Of a stretch of 64,000 nt of DNA, positions 51,701-60,855 are shown one piece after another; position 1 is the stretch's first letter; every line of letters begins with the position of its first letter. Where the stretch lies: the NCBI RefSeq assembly GCF_008710155.1, contig NZ_VYPZ01000001.1, positions 1 through 64,000 of the forward strand, written 5' to 3'. The stretch comes from Sphingobium limneticum (GTDB lineage Bacteria > Pseudomonadota > Alphaproteobacteria > Sphingomonadales > Sphingomonadaceae). Made by a program: the position numbers and the translations under genes. The notes below the pieces were generated by a model. That model worked only from the letters and a program-made list of their open reading frames with translations. It was not told where the DNA came from and searched no databases.

Positions 51701-51733
51701 GTGAAAATATGTGACTGATTTCACTTATATAAT
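51701..51733. promoter_or_regulatory. AT-rich divergent promoter region with GTGAAA/TTTCAC inverted repeat
   Basis: GTGAAA at 51701-51706 and TTTCAC at 51719-51724 form a 6-bp inverted repeat with a 12-base spacer, followed by a TATATAAT element. The region lies between the divergent receptor and ABC importer genes and is far richer in A/T than its flanks. It could bind the LysR protein encoded downstream. Confidence 0.35.
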
Positions 51734-51871
51734 TTGCTTTTCTAAAGTCATGCTGTCGAGGCGTCATAGATTGAGTTCTGGCGGCGACCTATAAGAAGAA
51801 TGAATGATGCTGCTTGCAGCTTGGGAGTTAGGTCAGGGGGACTTTTCCTTCCCAACATTCTGGCGCCCTGC

Positions 51872-52942
51872 ATGACTGACAAGCCTGACCTGAACGATAT
51901 TGCCGAACCCGAAATCCCCAAAGGATCAACGCCCATCAATCGACGCAATCTGCTGATCGGCGGAGTTGCGGCGGCGGGTCTGGCCGGCGTGGGCGGCTAC
52001 GCCGCGCTGCGGCCGCAGGATCTGCCGCGTAACGCCAAGGGGCAACGAAAGCTGACGCTGGCCTGGAATGCCAATGCCATCTGCCTCGCGCCCGCTTTGC
52101 TGGCCAAGGAATATGGCATTTACGACCGGTTCGGGCTGGATGTGGAGTTGCTCAACTTCTCGGGCTCCACCGATCAGCTGCTCGAAGCCATTTCGACGGG
52201 CAAGGCGGATGCTGGCGTGGGCATGATCCTGCGCTGGATCAAGCCGCTGGAGCAGGGCTTCGACGTCAAGCTGATCGCGGGGACGCATGGCGGCTGCATC
52301 CGCGTGTTGGGTTCGCGGCGACAGGGTATTACCGACGATATCGGCAGTCTGAAGGGGAAGACGATTGGCCTGTCCGATATTTCCGGGGCAGGGCGCAACG
52401 CATTGGCCGTGCTGCTGAAATATAATGGTCTGGACCCCAATCGCGACGTGGAGTGGAAGGCATTTCCTGCTCCGTTGCTGGCGGAGGCGGTGAAAAAGGG
52501 GGAAATCCAGGCCTTCGCCGATTCCGATCCCATCACCTATGTCCTGCAAAAGGAATCGGGCGGCGACCTGGTGGAGGTTTTGTCCAACCTGTCCAAGCCG
52601 TGGGACAATCGCGTTTGCTGCGTATTGGGGGCCAGCGGATCGCTGGTCCGGGACGATCGCGAATCTGCCGTCGCCCTTTCCAAGTCGCTGGTCGCGGCGG
52701 CATCGCTCTGCTCGGTTCAGCCCGAAACCGTGGCGAAGGTGTTCGCACCCTATGCCAAAGCCAGCGTCGAGGATCTGGTGGCGGTGTTGCACACCCAGAC
52801 GCACAACCATCATCCGGTCGGTCGCGACCTGCATCGCGAAGTCGCGCTCTATGCCGGCGAACTGCGCGACGTCGGCGTGATGAAGCCCAACACCGTGCCC
52901 GACGTCTTCGCGTCGAAGGTCGTCGATACGCTGGATGCTTGA
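51872..52942 (+). CDS. ABC transporter substrate-binding protein (SsuA/TauA/NMT1-like)
   Basis: A 356-residue periplasmic-binding-type protein of the nitrate/sulfonate/thiamine-precursor group: LTLAWNANAICLAPALLAKE, YGIYDRFGLDVELLNFSGST, LLEAISTGKADAGVGM, LKGKTIGLSDISGAGRNALA. The N-terminus NRRNLLIGGVAAAGLAGVGG (about 23-43) is a Tat-like hydrophobic segment, with no obvious cleavage site, so the protein may stay membrane-anchored. The start at MTDKPDLNDIAE lacks a good ribosome site. HNHHPVGRDLHRE near the C-terminus is unusually histidine-rich and could bind metal. Ligand unknown. Confidence 0.83.
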   Translation: MTDKPDLNDIAEPEIPKGSTPINRRNLLIGGVAAAGLAGVGGYAALRPQDLPRNAKGQRKLTLAWNANAICLAPALLAKEYGIYDRFGLDVELLNFSGSTDQLLEAISTGKADAGVGMILRWIKPLEQGFDVKLIAGTHGGCIRVLGSRRQGITDDIGSLKGKTIGLSDISGAGRNALAVLLKYNGLDPNRDVEWKAFPAPLLAEAVKKGEIQAFADSDPITYVLQKESGGDLVEVLSNLSKPWDNRVCCVLGASGSLVRDDRESAVALSKSLVAAASLCSVQPETVAKVFAPYAKASVEDLVAVLHTQTHNHHPVGRDLHREVALYAGELRDVGVMKPNTVPDVFASKVVDTLDA

Positions 52943-52951
52943 GGAGGCGAT

Positions 52952-53962
52952 ATGAACAGCATAGCCGAAACCGATCGCTTCGCCCTGCTTGGTGCGTCGT
53001 CGCAGGATAAGTCCGCCCCGATCCTCCCCCCTCTTTGGCGTGGCGGACTGGCGGCGGCCGCGGGCTGGGCCGTTGCGGCGAGTCTGACCTGGTTCTGGCC
53101 GGACCTGACGCCATGGGCGCGCACGGACTTGTTGGCCTTGCTGGAACTCGGCGTCACGCTGCTGCTGGCGGCGGTGGCGCTGTCGGGCGGGGGTCGTTTT
53201 GCCCTGATCCATCCCTATAATCGCTGGTTCGGGGCGCTCGCCGGCATATTGACCCTTTGGCAGGTGCTGACGGCAAAGACGGGCCTGCTGCCGCTCCCCT
53301 TTTTCCCGCCACCGCAATCCATATTGGAAGTCTATACCGATGATGCGGCACGCCTTTTCGAAAGCGTCTGGCGCTCGCTCTTCCTGCTGATCCCGGGCTA
53401 TGCCATCGGCGGGATACTGGGCTTCACGACTGGCGCATTGATCGGCTGGTCGAAGGCGGCCAATTATTGGGGACATCCGGTGCTGCGCTTCGTCGGGCCG
53501 CTGCCGGCCACCGCATGGCTGCCCATCGCCTTCTTCTTCTTCCCCGGCTCGCATAGTGCGAGCACGTTCCTCGTTGGACTGGCGACCTTCTTCCCCGTGG
53601 CGGTCCTGACCGCGTCGGGGGTGAAGGGCGTCAATTCCGCCTATTATGACATCGCCCGCACCCTGGGCGGATCGGAACGCTTCCTGATCCTCAAGGTCGC
53701 CGTACCTGCCGCCTTGCCCAATGTCTTCGTCGGCCTGTTCATGGGACTTGGCTCGTCCTTTGCGGTCCTCATCATCGCGGAAATGATGGGGGTGAAGGCG
53801 GGTCTTGGCTGGTATCTGCAATGGGCGCAGGGCTGGGCTGCTTATGCCAATCTCTATGGTGCGCTGATCGTGATGGCGCTGCTCTTTTCGGGCCTCATCA
53901 GCCTGCTCTTCTTTGTGCGCGACCGGGTATTGGCCTGGCAGAAAGGCATAGTGCGGTGGTAA
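52952..53962 (+). CDS. ABC transporter permease (SsuC/TauC-like) with N-terminal extension
   Basis: A 336-residue membrane permease. The core carries the EAA-type loop (YYDIARTLGGSERFLILKVA, then VPAALPNVFVGLFMG) and PLPATAWLPIAFFFFPG, both typical of the SsuC/TauC/NrtB group. Relative to the usual 250-270 residues, about 80 residues are added at the front, with two or three extra hydrophobic segments (about 30-50, 58-78, 88-108). It lies 9 bases after the binding-protein stop; its own end overlaps the ATPase start by 7 bases. Confidence 0.87.
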   Translation: MNSIAETDRFALLGASSQDKSAPILPPLWRGGLAAAAGWAVAASLTWFWPDLTPWARTDLLALLELGVTLLLAAVALSGGGRFALIHPYNRWFGALAGILTLWQVLTAKTGLLPLPFFPPPQSILEVYTDDAARLFESVWRSLFLLIPGYAIGGILGFTTGALIGWSKAANYWGHPVLRFVGPLPATAWLPIAFFFFPGSHSASTFLVGLATFFPVAVLTASGVKGVNSAYYDIARTLGGSERFLILKVAVPAALPNVFVGLFMGLGSSFAVLIIAEMMGVKAGLGWYLQWAQGWAAYANLYGALIVMALLFSGLISLLFFVRDRVLAWQKGIVRW

Positions 53963-54741
53963 CGAACCTGGATGCGCCGGCGAAAGCTGGCTTGTCGATT
54001 CAGACCCGTGCCGTCGGTCATTGGTTCGACAGCAAGGATGGCCGGCTGGATGTGCTGGATGATGTGACGATCGACGTCGAGCCGGGCGAGTTTGTGGCGT
54101 TGCTCGGTCCCAGCGGCTGCGGCAAGTCCACTCTGTTGCGGCTCATCGCGGGTCTGGAAGCGCCACGGACGGGGAAGGTCGGCGCGGACAAGATACGGAT
54201 CGTCGGCCCGGATCCTTCGCGCCTGCTCGTTTTCCAGGATCCCACCCTCTATCCGTGGCGCACCGTGCGGGAAAATGTGGCACTGGGCCTCGAAGCGACA
54301 GGGCAGATAAAAGGATCGCAGGCGCGGATCGACCAGGCGCTCGATCTTGTGGGGCTGCGTGATTTTGCCGGCGCCCTGCCCAATGAATTGTCGGGCGGCA
54401 TGGCGCAGCGCGCGGCGCTCGCCCGTGTGTTGGTAAACAATCCGCGCTTGCTGCTGCTGGATGAACCGCTGGGCAAACTGGACTCGCTCACCCGCATGAC
54501 CCTGCAAGCGGAACTGGTGAAGCTGTGGAAGGATGCGGGGTTCACCGCGCTGCTCGTCACCCATGATGTCGAAGAGGCGCTGTTGCTGGCGCAGCGTATC
54601 CTGGTGTTCAGCCCGCGACCCGCGCGGGTGGTGCGGGAAATTCGCGTCGGTGCCGCTTATCCACGGCATCGCGACGCACCGGAATTGCAGGCTTTGCGGC
54701 GGGAAATACTTGTTTCCCTTGGCCATGATCATGAACTGTGA
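53956..54741 (+). CDS. ABC transporter ATPase (SsuB/TauB-like)
   Basis: A 261-residue ATPase: Walker A LGPSGCGKST (about 51-60), Q-loop VFQDPTLYPW, signature LSGGMAQRAAL, Walker B LLLLDEPLGKLD and H-loop VTHDVEEAL. FQ.P.L.PW is usual in the nitrate/sulfonate/taurine class. The GTG start overlaps the permease stop by 7 bases and has AGAAAGG 9 bases ahead; longer frames inside the permease gene are shadows. It powers import by the two preceding gene products and converges with the lysR gene, 34 bases away. Confidence 0.9.
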   Translation: MVTNLDAPAKAGLSIQTRAVGHWFDSKDGRLDVLDDVTIDVEPGEFVALLGPSGCGKSTLLRLIAGLEAPRTGKVGADKIRIVGPDPSRLLVFQDPTLYPWRTVRENVALGLEATGQIKGSQARIDQALDLVGLRDFAGALPNELSGGMAQRAALARVLVNNPRLLLLDEPLGKLDSLTRMTLQAELVKLWKDAGFTALLVTHDVEEALLLAQRILVFSPRPARVVREIRVGAAYPRHRDAPELQALRREILVSLGHDHEL

Positions 54742-54775
54742 CGTCGATCGCCCAGGCTGCGATCCCGGAACCCGC

Positions 54776-55666
54776 CTAATTGAGCAGGCGATTGGCGCGC
54801 AATCTTGATACCGCCATGTCCACAAAGGCCCTGACCTTGGCCGGGGCATGGCGTCCCTCCGGATACAGGATATGGATCGGCAATGGCGGCTCTTCATGCT
54901 CAGTCAGCACGATCTGCAATTCGCCTGCGGCCAGCGCCGGTCCGATCTGATAATTGAGCGCCCGCGTCACCCCCCATCCGGCCGTGGCGGTGGCGATGCT
55001 GGCCTCGTTGGTATTGCATTGCAGCGTGGGGTTGATCGTCACGCGCTGACCGCCGGCAAATGTCCATTCGGGCGATGCCCATGCACTGGTCGATGCCACC
55101 ACCCGATGCAGTTTCAGGTCGTTCGGTGTCGAGGGAATGCCATGTTTCTCGAAATAGGCGGGCGCGCCGCAAATGACGCGCCGAACGCTGCCGACCTTTA
55201 TCGCGGTGAAACCGGAATCCGGCAGATGGCCGATCCTGACCGCGACATCTATGCCTTCCTCCACGATATTGACGGGTCGGTCGACGAAGAATGTCCTGCC
55301 CGACATGGATGGGTAGGCATCCAGATATTCCGTCATGATCGGCAGGACATGCATTTGTCCGAACCGGAGCGATGCCGTGATCGCCAGCATGCCTGTGGGC
55401 GTGGCATAGGATCCCGCGGCGCTCGCCTCCGCCTCCAGCATATCGGCCAGAATCCGCCGGCAGTCGTCCAGATAGCGCCCGCCCGCCTCGGTCAGTTTGA
55501 CCGATCGCGTCGTGCGAACGAACAGGCGCGCGCCGATCAGCACCTCCAGCGCAGCGATCGAACGCGTCACGGCCGGCGCGCTCATATGCAGGATCCGCGC
55601 GGTTTGCGCGAAACTGCCCGTCTCCGCCACGCGGACGAAGATCCGCATCGCCTGCCATCGGTCCAT
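54776..55666 (-). CDS. LysR-family transcriptional regulator
   Basis: A 296-residue LysR protein. The N-terminal winged helix (about 1-60) contains RVAETGSFAQTARILHMSAP and LEVLIGARLFVRTTRSVKLT. The effector domain (about 90-290) is of the CrgA/DhcR-like group (GMLAITASLRFGQMHVLPIM, DVAVRIGHLPDSG, VRRVICGAPAYFEKHG). I start at MDRWQAMRIFVRVAE, which has CAGGGA upstream and matches the family. It follows the PNPOx-fusion gene by 175 bases in the same direction and faces the ABC importer, so it may control either the fusion/GST genes or the importer. Confidence 0.9.
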   Translation of the reverse strand: MDRWQAMRIFVRVAETGSFAQTARILHMSAPAVTRSIAALEVLIGARLFVRTTRSVKLTEAGGRYLDDCRRILADMLEAEASAAGSYATPTGMLAITASLRFGQMHVLPIMTEYLDAYPSMSGRTFFVDRPVNIVEEGIDVAVRIGHLPDSGFTAIKVGSVRRVICGAPAYFEKHGIPSTPNDLKLHRVVASTSAWASPEWTFAGGQRVTINPTLQCNTNEASIATATAGWGVTRALNYQIGPALAAGELQIVLTEHEEPPLPIHILYPEGRHAPAKVRAFVDMAVSRLRANRLLN

Positions 55667-55841
55667 GCCATATCCCTGCCTGCCGCGCGGCTGCATGCGC
55701 CGCGTCAGATATGCAGGGTGCATAGCGTCATTTGCCGCGAGCAGGTCATGAAATAATCCGCCGCCACTCAGCGGCGTCGCCCCGATCCATGCAGGTGGGG
55801 ACGAGGCGAACCTTTCCCTTCGCTTTTGGAGCGGCGATGGG

Positions 55842-57908
55842 TCACAGCGCGATCCTGATGCTTTCGCCATCGTCCGGCTGGGCCGGCACCGCCGAGCAGA
55901 GCAGCACTTCATCATCGCCGACCGTTGCGCCCGGCTTTTTCAGATAAGTGACCTTGCCCGCCAATAGCTTGACCTTGCAGGTGCCGCAACTTCCTTCCCG
56001 ACAGCTATAGTCCGGTTCCAGCCCGCGTGCTTCCGCCAGCTCGAGCAAGGGTCCGGACCCCGGCTGCCAGCGCGCCTCCTTCGCCGTTTCGGTGAAGATG
56101 ACCTTGACCGGATCGACGGCGGGGGGCGCCGATGGTGCCGCCATCGCAGTGGCATCCTCACGACGCGTCAGTGATGACGGCCCGAAGGTTTCGGCATGGA
56201 TACGGCCGTCCGCAATATTGCGGTCGCGCAACCCGTCATACATCGCCTGGGTGAAAGTGGGCGGGCCGCACATATGGAAATCATAGTCGTCAAATGCCAG
56301 GAAGCGCGTGAGCAGCGGCATGTCGATGCGCCCGGCCACGTCATGGTCGTTTCCTTCTTGCGCGCTCTGCGGCGCGCTCAGCACCCGGATCACGCGCACG
56401 GCGCCATAGGATGCCTCCACCAACTCTTCGAGTTCTCGGTCGAACGCCCGTTCCGCCTTCGACCTGGCCGAATAGAACAGGGTCGTGGGTCGGACGCGCT
56501 GCGTGCGCACGCCTTCATAAACTATATGGCGCAGCATCGCGATCATCGGCGTAATCCCGACGCCCGCCGCAAGAAGGACGGCGGGCCGTTGCGCGCGCGC
56601 ATCGATGGTGAAATCGCCCGCAGGCGCCCGCACCTCGATCCGGTCGCCGACCGCGATCTGGTCGTGCAGGAATTGCGAGACAGCGCCATCGCGCTTCACG
56701 CTGATGCGATATGCCTCGTCGGACGGTGCGACGGACAGCGTATAGGTGCGGATGACCGGTTTGCTTGCCCCCGGCAGTATCACGCGGATCGGCAAATGCT
56801 GCCCGGCGGCATGGGGCAGCCGACCTGCACCATCATCCGGTTGCAGATGAAAGGATCGGATCGTCGCGCTTTCATCGACGATGCGGGTGACGCGAAAGGG
56901 CCGCCACCGACCGGCCAGTTCGGCCGCGACAAGGCGGTCGGCAGCCTGCGCCCAATCCCCGGTCATGATCGAATGGGGCGACGCACCACCGTCTCGCGCC
57001 GTCCCGCGGAGCGCCAGTGCGCCACGCCGGCGCACGATCCTGCGCGGGCGAAAGGTCCAGAGCCGCTCCGCGCCCTGGAATGCGGCGATCTCCGGCGAAT
57101 TCAGGACGACCTTCGCATCGCCTGTCATCTGCACCATATCGCCCGTTGCAAAATCGGCGAACAGCAGCCCGGCCTTGCCGTTCGACAAGATGTTGCCCAG
57201 CGTGTTGAAGAACAGGTTGCCATCGAAATCGGGAATGGTGAGCAGGCCATCGTCGCTTATCCGGACGAAGCCCGGCTTGCCCCCGCGATGGGACATATCC
57301 ACCTGACGCCGATCGTCGCGCTCGGCGTAGGAGGCGACGAAGAAAGTATCGGCCGCGCCGATCATATCCCGCGCCTCTGCGTCCAGGCCGCCATATGTCT
57401 CTGCGGGAACCGGATGCGGCGCGGCAGGATCGCGACTGAAGGCGAAATCCCGCAAATGGATATAGCGCGGACAATTGCCGAAACTTTGATCGACGTCGAT
57501 ATGCAGCCCGGCTCCGGTGCGGGTGACAAACCCATTCATCCGGTTGCGGCGGCGCGTATGCATTTCGATCCCCAGCAGGCCGACCGGATTGCCATCCTGC
57601 ATGCCTGTCGCTGCCGGATCGCCAAAACCGGGTAGCGCTGCCAGGTCGAGCGCGGTCGGCGTGGGGGAGGTCATGAAGCCTGGCTGCCCCTCCAGGAAAG
57701 TCGCCCAAGCGTCACCATCGGGATCGACGCTGCCAACGGCGATAAACGGTAGTTGCGCATAAAAGTCGCGATGCTGGTCGGGCATATGGTCGCGGATCAC
57801 CCGTTTGCCGATCGCTTCCATGCGCTCCACCATGCCGACACTGGCCTGGATGGCCTTTTCGCCGGCGTGCCAGACGTCCAATATTTGCCGGGGCAGTGGC
57901 TCGCTCAT
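55842..57908 (-). CDS. PNPOx-like / FAD-NAD(P)H reductase / [2Fe-2S] ferredoxin fusion protein
   Basis: A 688-residue three-part flavo-iron-sulfur protein. Residues about 1-315 form a pyridoxamine-phosphate-oxidase-like FMN split barrel (LPFIAVGSVDPDGDAWATFL, NRMNGFVTRTGAGLHIDV, TYGGLDAEARDMIGAADTFF). Residues 330-560 form an oxygenase-type reductase with the FAD motif RTYTLSV and nucleotide site LLAAGVGITPMIAML, ending FHMCGPPTF. The C-terminal plant-type ferredoxin (about 600-688) has DYSCREGSCGTCKVKLLAG and LLCSAVP as cluster ligands. The chain can carry electrons from NAD(P)H through FAD and the cluster, possibly to FMN or an external oxygenase. Start at MSEPLPRQ after AGGGAGGAAG. The GST gene ends 61 bases upstream. 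Confidence 0.88.
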   Translation of the reverse strand: MSEPLPRQILDVWHAGEKAIQASVGMVERMEAIGKRVIRDHMPDQHRDFYAQLPFIAVGSVDPDGDAWATFLEGQPGFMTSPTPTALDLAALPGFGDPAATGMQDGNPVGLLGIEMHTRRRNRMNGFVTRTGAGLHIDVDQSFGNCPRYIHLRDFAFSRDPAAPHPVPAETYGGLDAEARDMIGAADTFFVASYAERDDRRQVDMSHRGGKPGFVRISDDGLLTIPDFDGNLFFNTLGNILSNGKAGLLFADFATGDMVQMTGDAKVVLNSPEIAAFQGAERLWTFRPRRIVRRRGALALRGTARDGGASPHSIMTGDWAQAADRLVAAELAGRWRPFRVTRIVDESATIRSFHLQPDDGAGRLPHAAGQHLPIRVILPGASKPVIRTYTLSVAPSDEAYRISVKRDGAVSQFLHDQIAVGDRIEVRAPAGDFTIDARAQRPAVLLAAGVGITPMIAMLRHIVYEGVRTQRVRPTTLFYSARSKAERAFDRELEELVEASYGAVRVIRVLSAPQSAQEGNDHDVAGRIDMPLLTRFLAFDDYDFHMCGPPTFTQAMYDGLRDRNIADGRIHAETFGPSSLTRREDATAMAAPSAPPAVDPVKVIFTETAKEARWQPGSGPLLELAEARGLEPDYSCREGSCGTCKVKLLAGKVTYLKKPGATVGDDEVLLCSAVPAQPDDGESIRIAL

Positions 57909-57969
57909 GGCTTCCTCCCTATTCAACATGGCCGGGCCCGCGCTACACGTTGCCCAGCCCTTGATGGCC

Positions 57970-58590
57970 CTATGCGCCGTTGGCGGTCAGGCCGGCCGGC
58001 GTCCGGGCGAACGGCACAAAGCCTGGCAGCGCCTCGATACGGCGGAGATGCGCATTGACGGCGGGGTAGGGCGACAGGTCCACATTGCCCTCGGGCGCCC
58101 GCGCGACATAGCTGTAGAGGGCGACGTCGGCGATGGTCGGCGCATCGCCGACCAGCCAATCTTGCGCGGTCAGATGCGCTTCCAGCTTCCCGAGCAAATC
58201 ATGGGCCCGTGCGATCACCTCCTGGGGATTATGGTGCGATCCGAACACCGTGACCAGCCGGGCCGCCGCCGGGCCATAGGCGATTTCCCCTGCGGCCACC
58301 GACAACCAGCGTTGCACGGCGGCGGCGGCGGCAGGTTCCTCCGGCAGCCAGTCCGTCCGGCGATGTTTTTTGGCCAGATAGACGAGAATGGCGTTCGAAT
58401 CCGAAATCACATGCTCCTCGTCCTGCAGCACGGGCAGCTGGCCGAACGGATTGAGCGCAAGGAAGCCCGGCGCCTTGTGCGCGCCGGCGGCAAGATCGAC
58501 TTCGATCAGGTCATGCGGCAGTCCCAGCAACGAAATAAACAGCCGCGCGCGGTGGGCATGACCGGACAGAGGGTGATGATAGAGTTTCAT
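57970..58590 (-). CDS. Glutathione S-transferase
   Basis: A 206-residue GST: N-terminal thioredoxin fold (1-80) with [32 protein letters not shown] and the glutathione-contact [13 protein letters not shown], then a helical C-terminal domain (90-200) with the N-capping/hydrophobic staple [14 protein letters not shown]. The catalytic residue is likely Ser9 (beta/theta-like) rather than Tyr. GGGAG ahead of the sixth in-frame codon sets the start. It is the first gene of the GST/PNPOx-fusion/lysR direction set. Conjugation, dehalogenation or ether cleavage are family possibilities; which applies is unknown. Confidence 0.88.
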   Translation of the reverse strand: MKLYHHPLSGHAHRARLFISLLGLPHDLIEVDLAAGAHKAPGFLALNPFGQLPVLQDEEHVISDSNAILVYLAKKHRRTDWLPEEPAAAAAVQRWLSVAAGEIAYGPAAARLVTVFGSHHNPQEVIARAHDLLGKLEAHLTAQDWLVGDAPTIADVALYSYVARAPEGNVDLSPYPAVNAHLRRIEALPGFVPFARTPAGLTANGA

Positions 58591-58879
58591 GAACGCGTCT
58601 CCCATATATGGACGGGGGGCCGCCCCGTTCCGTGCGTCCCTTTTCCCTGAAGATCATGCGCGAGAGAATGGCGTTGCTAGGCACTTCATCATTGCGTCTC
58701 ACGTAATGATGGTTCGGCGATTGCGGTCGCGTCTGTCCCGTCTCACCCGGTTTGGAAAGCCGTTATCTCGTCTCGAAACCAGCCAAAATCGTAGCATTTC
58801 CGTCATATTCGGTGCGGAGTTGTAACATTGCGGCGTTAGGGATTCGCTCCCGAGGACATTGATCTTTGGGGATCGTATC

Positions 58880-59752
58880 ATGAACGCCATCACCCGACTT
58901 CCCTTCCTGAGCGATATGGAAGAAGGCGTCGACGACCGCTTCCATATCCCGGAACGGGAAGGGCAGCGGCGCCGCTATCGCACCATCTGGATTTCGGACA
59001 TTCATCTTGGCACGCGTGGCTGCAACGCGGCGATGCTGATCGATTTTCTGGATAATGTGGACAGCGACACCATCTATTTGGTCGGCGACATCATCGACGG
59101 CTGGCGGTTGAAGAAGCGCTTCTACTGGCCTGCCAGCCATAATGACGTGGTATGGCGCCTGATGAAGCGCGCCAAGCGCGGCACGCGGGTCGTCTATATC
59201 CCCGGCAATCATGACGAAATGTTCCGCCAGTTTACCGGCATGAGCTTTGGCGGCGTGGAAATCCGGCGCAAGGCGATCCACCAGACGGCGGACGGACGCA
59301 AGCTGCTGGTCCTGCATGGCGACGAGTTCGACACGATCATGCTGGCACATCGCTGGCTCGCCTTTGTCGGTGACGCGGCCTACACCACGCTCATGCGCCT
59401 CAATGTGGTCGTGAACGCCGTGCGCCGGCGCATGGGGCTGCCCTATTGGTCGCTCAGCAAGATGGCCAAGCACAAGGTCAAGAACGCGGTATCCTTCATC
59501 TCTCGCTTCGAAGAAGTGGTGGCGCATGAAGCTGGCGCGCGCGGTGTCGACGGCGTGGTATGCGGTCACATCCACAATGCCGAAATGCGTGAGATCGAAG
59601 GCATCGAATATTATAATGACGGTGACTGGGTCGAAGGCTGTACCGCGCTGGTCGAGCATGGCGACGGCCAGATGGAAGTGCTGCATTGGGCCGATGAGAT
59701 CGCCAAGCGCGAACGGGAAGAGCAGGATGCGCGCGAGCGGATCGCGGCTTGA
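58880..59752 (+). CDS. LpxH-like UDP-2,3-diacylglucosamine diphosphatase family phosphoesterase
   Basis: A 290-residue calcineurin-type metallophosphoesterase. Metal motifs in order are SDIHLGTRG, VGDIIDGW, IPGNHDE, LHGDEFD and CGHIHNAE. In this branch (longer than E. coli LpxH, about 240) the enzyme is annotated as a UDP-2,3-diacylglucosamine diphosphatase, but its true substrate may be another lipid or sugar phosphate. A start seven codons into the frame, at MNAITRLPF, has GGGAT upstream. The glycosyltransferase follows after 74 bases in the same direction, a pairing common in alphaproteobacteria. Confidence 0.85.
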   Translation: MNAITRLPFLSDMEEGVDDRFHIPEREGQRRRYRTIWISDIHLGTRGCNAAMLIDFLDNVDSDTIYLVGDIIDGWRLKKRFYWPASHNDVVWRLMKRAKRGTRVVYIPGNHDEMFRQFTGMSFGGVEIRRKAIHQTADGRKLLVLHGDEFDTIMLAHRWLAFVGDAAYTTLMRLNVVVNAVRRRMGLPYWSLSKMAKHKVKNAVSFISRFEEVVAHEAGARGVDGVVCGHIHNAEMREIEGIEYYNDGDWVEGCTALVEHGDGQMEVLHWADEIAKREREEQDARERIAA

Positions 59753-59826
59753 TTCTTGATAGCGGATTTGAAGCAGCAACCGTTCGCTCGAAACGAACGA
59801 AAATCAGCGCAAGAGGAAACGACCCA

Positions 59827-60855
59827 ATGCGCATAGCGATCGTGACCGATGCCTGGAGCCCACAGGTCAATGGCGTCGTGCGGACGTTGCAGACGATCCG
59901 CGCGGAACTGGAGCGGATGGGCCATGTGGTCGAGGTGATTTCGCCCGACCTCTATGGCTCGATTCCCTGCCCGACCTATCCCGAAATCCGGCTGGCTCTG
60001 GTCCGCTCGGCGGTGGTGGGTCAGGCGATCGCCGCGTTTCAGCCCGATGCGGTGCATCTGGCGACGGAAGGGCCGCTTTGCCTGGCCGCGCGGCGCTGGT
60101 GCCTGCGCAGCCGCGTACCGTTCACCACGGCCTATCATACCCATTTCCCCGATTATGTGGCGCAGCGCACCGGACTGCCGGCTGCCTGGTTCTGGCGCTA
60201 TATTCGCTGGTTCCATGGCCCGGCGCAGGCGGTGCTGGTATCGACCCGGTCGGTGCGCGAACAGCTGCGCGCGCATGGCGTTCCCAATGTCCGGCCTTGG
60301 GGGCGGGGGGTGGATCTCAGCGCCTTCACGCCCGAAGCGCCGCTGCCTGCCGCCTTTGCCGATCTTCCGCGCCCGATCATGCTCTATGTCGGCCGCGTCG
60401 CGGTGGAAAAAAATCTGGAGGCGTTTCTCGCCACGGATCATCCGGGCACGAAAGTCGTCGTCGGCGACGGCCCGGCTCGTGCCTCGCTGGAACGTACCTA
60501 TCCGCAGGCGCGGTTCACCGGGCCGATGTTCGGCGCGGATCTGGCCGGCGCCTATGCCGGGGCGGACGTGTTCGTTTTCCCCAGCCGCACCGATACGTTC
60601 GGCCTGGTGATGATAGAGGCGCTGGCTTGCGGGACGCCTATCGCCGCCTATCCCGTCACTGGTCCTGTCGATATCGTCACGCCCGAAACGGGGGCCTTGT
60701 CGGAAGATCTGGGCACCGCGATCGGGCAGGCGCTCCGCTGCGATCGGGTTGCCTGCGCGACATATGGCCGCAGCTTCAGCTGGGAACGCAGTGCCCAGGA
60801 ATTCCTGTCGGGCCTGCACGCCATCGACCCCGATGTCATGGAAAGCGCAGCCTGA
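59827..60855 (+). CDS. GT4-family glycosyltransferase
   Basis: A 342-residue GT-B retaining glycosyltransferase. The N-terminal acceptor domain starts IAIVTDAWSPQVNGVVRTLQ and contains PFTTAYHTHFPDYV. The C-terminal donor domain has LYVGRVAVEKNLEAFL, VVVGDGPARASLE and the E-x7-E region FPSRTDTFGLVMIEALACGT. This composition matches the mannosyl/glucuronosyl-diacylglycerol or SqdX-like branch, so a glycolipid product is likely. AAGAGGA precedes the ATG. Linked to the LpxH-like gene upstream. Confidence 0.88.
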   Translation: MRIAIVTDAWSPQVNGVVRTLQTIRAELERMGHVVEVISPDLYGSIPCPTYPEIRLALVRSAVVGQAIAAFQPDAVHLATEGPLCLAARRWCLRSRVPFTTAYHTHFPDYVAQRTGLPAAWFWRYIRWFHGPAQAVLVSTRSVREQLRAHGVPNVRPWGRGVDLSAFTPEAPLPAAFADLPRPIMLYVGRVAVEKNLEAFLATDHPGTKVVVGDGPARASLERTYPQARFTGPMFGADLAGAYAGADVFVFPSRTDTFGLVMIEALACGTPIAAYPVTGPVDIVTPETGALSEDLGTAIGQALRCDRVACATYGRSFSWERSAQEFLSGLHAIDPDVMESAA

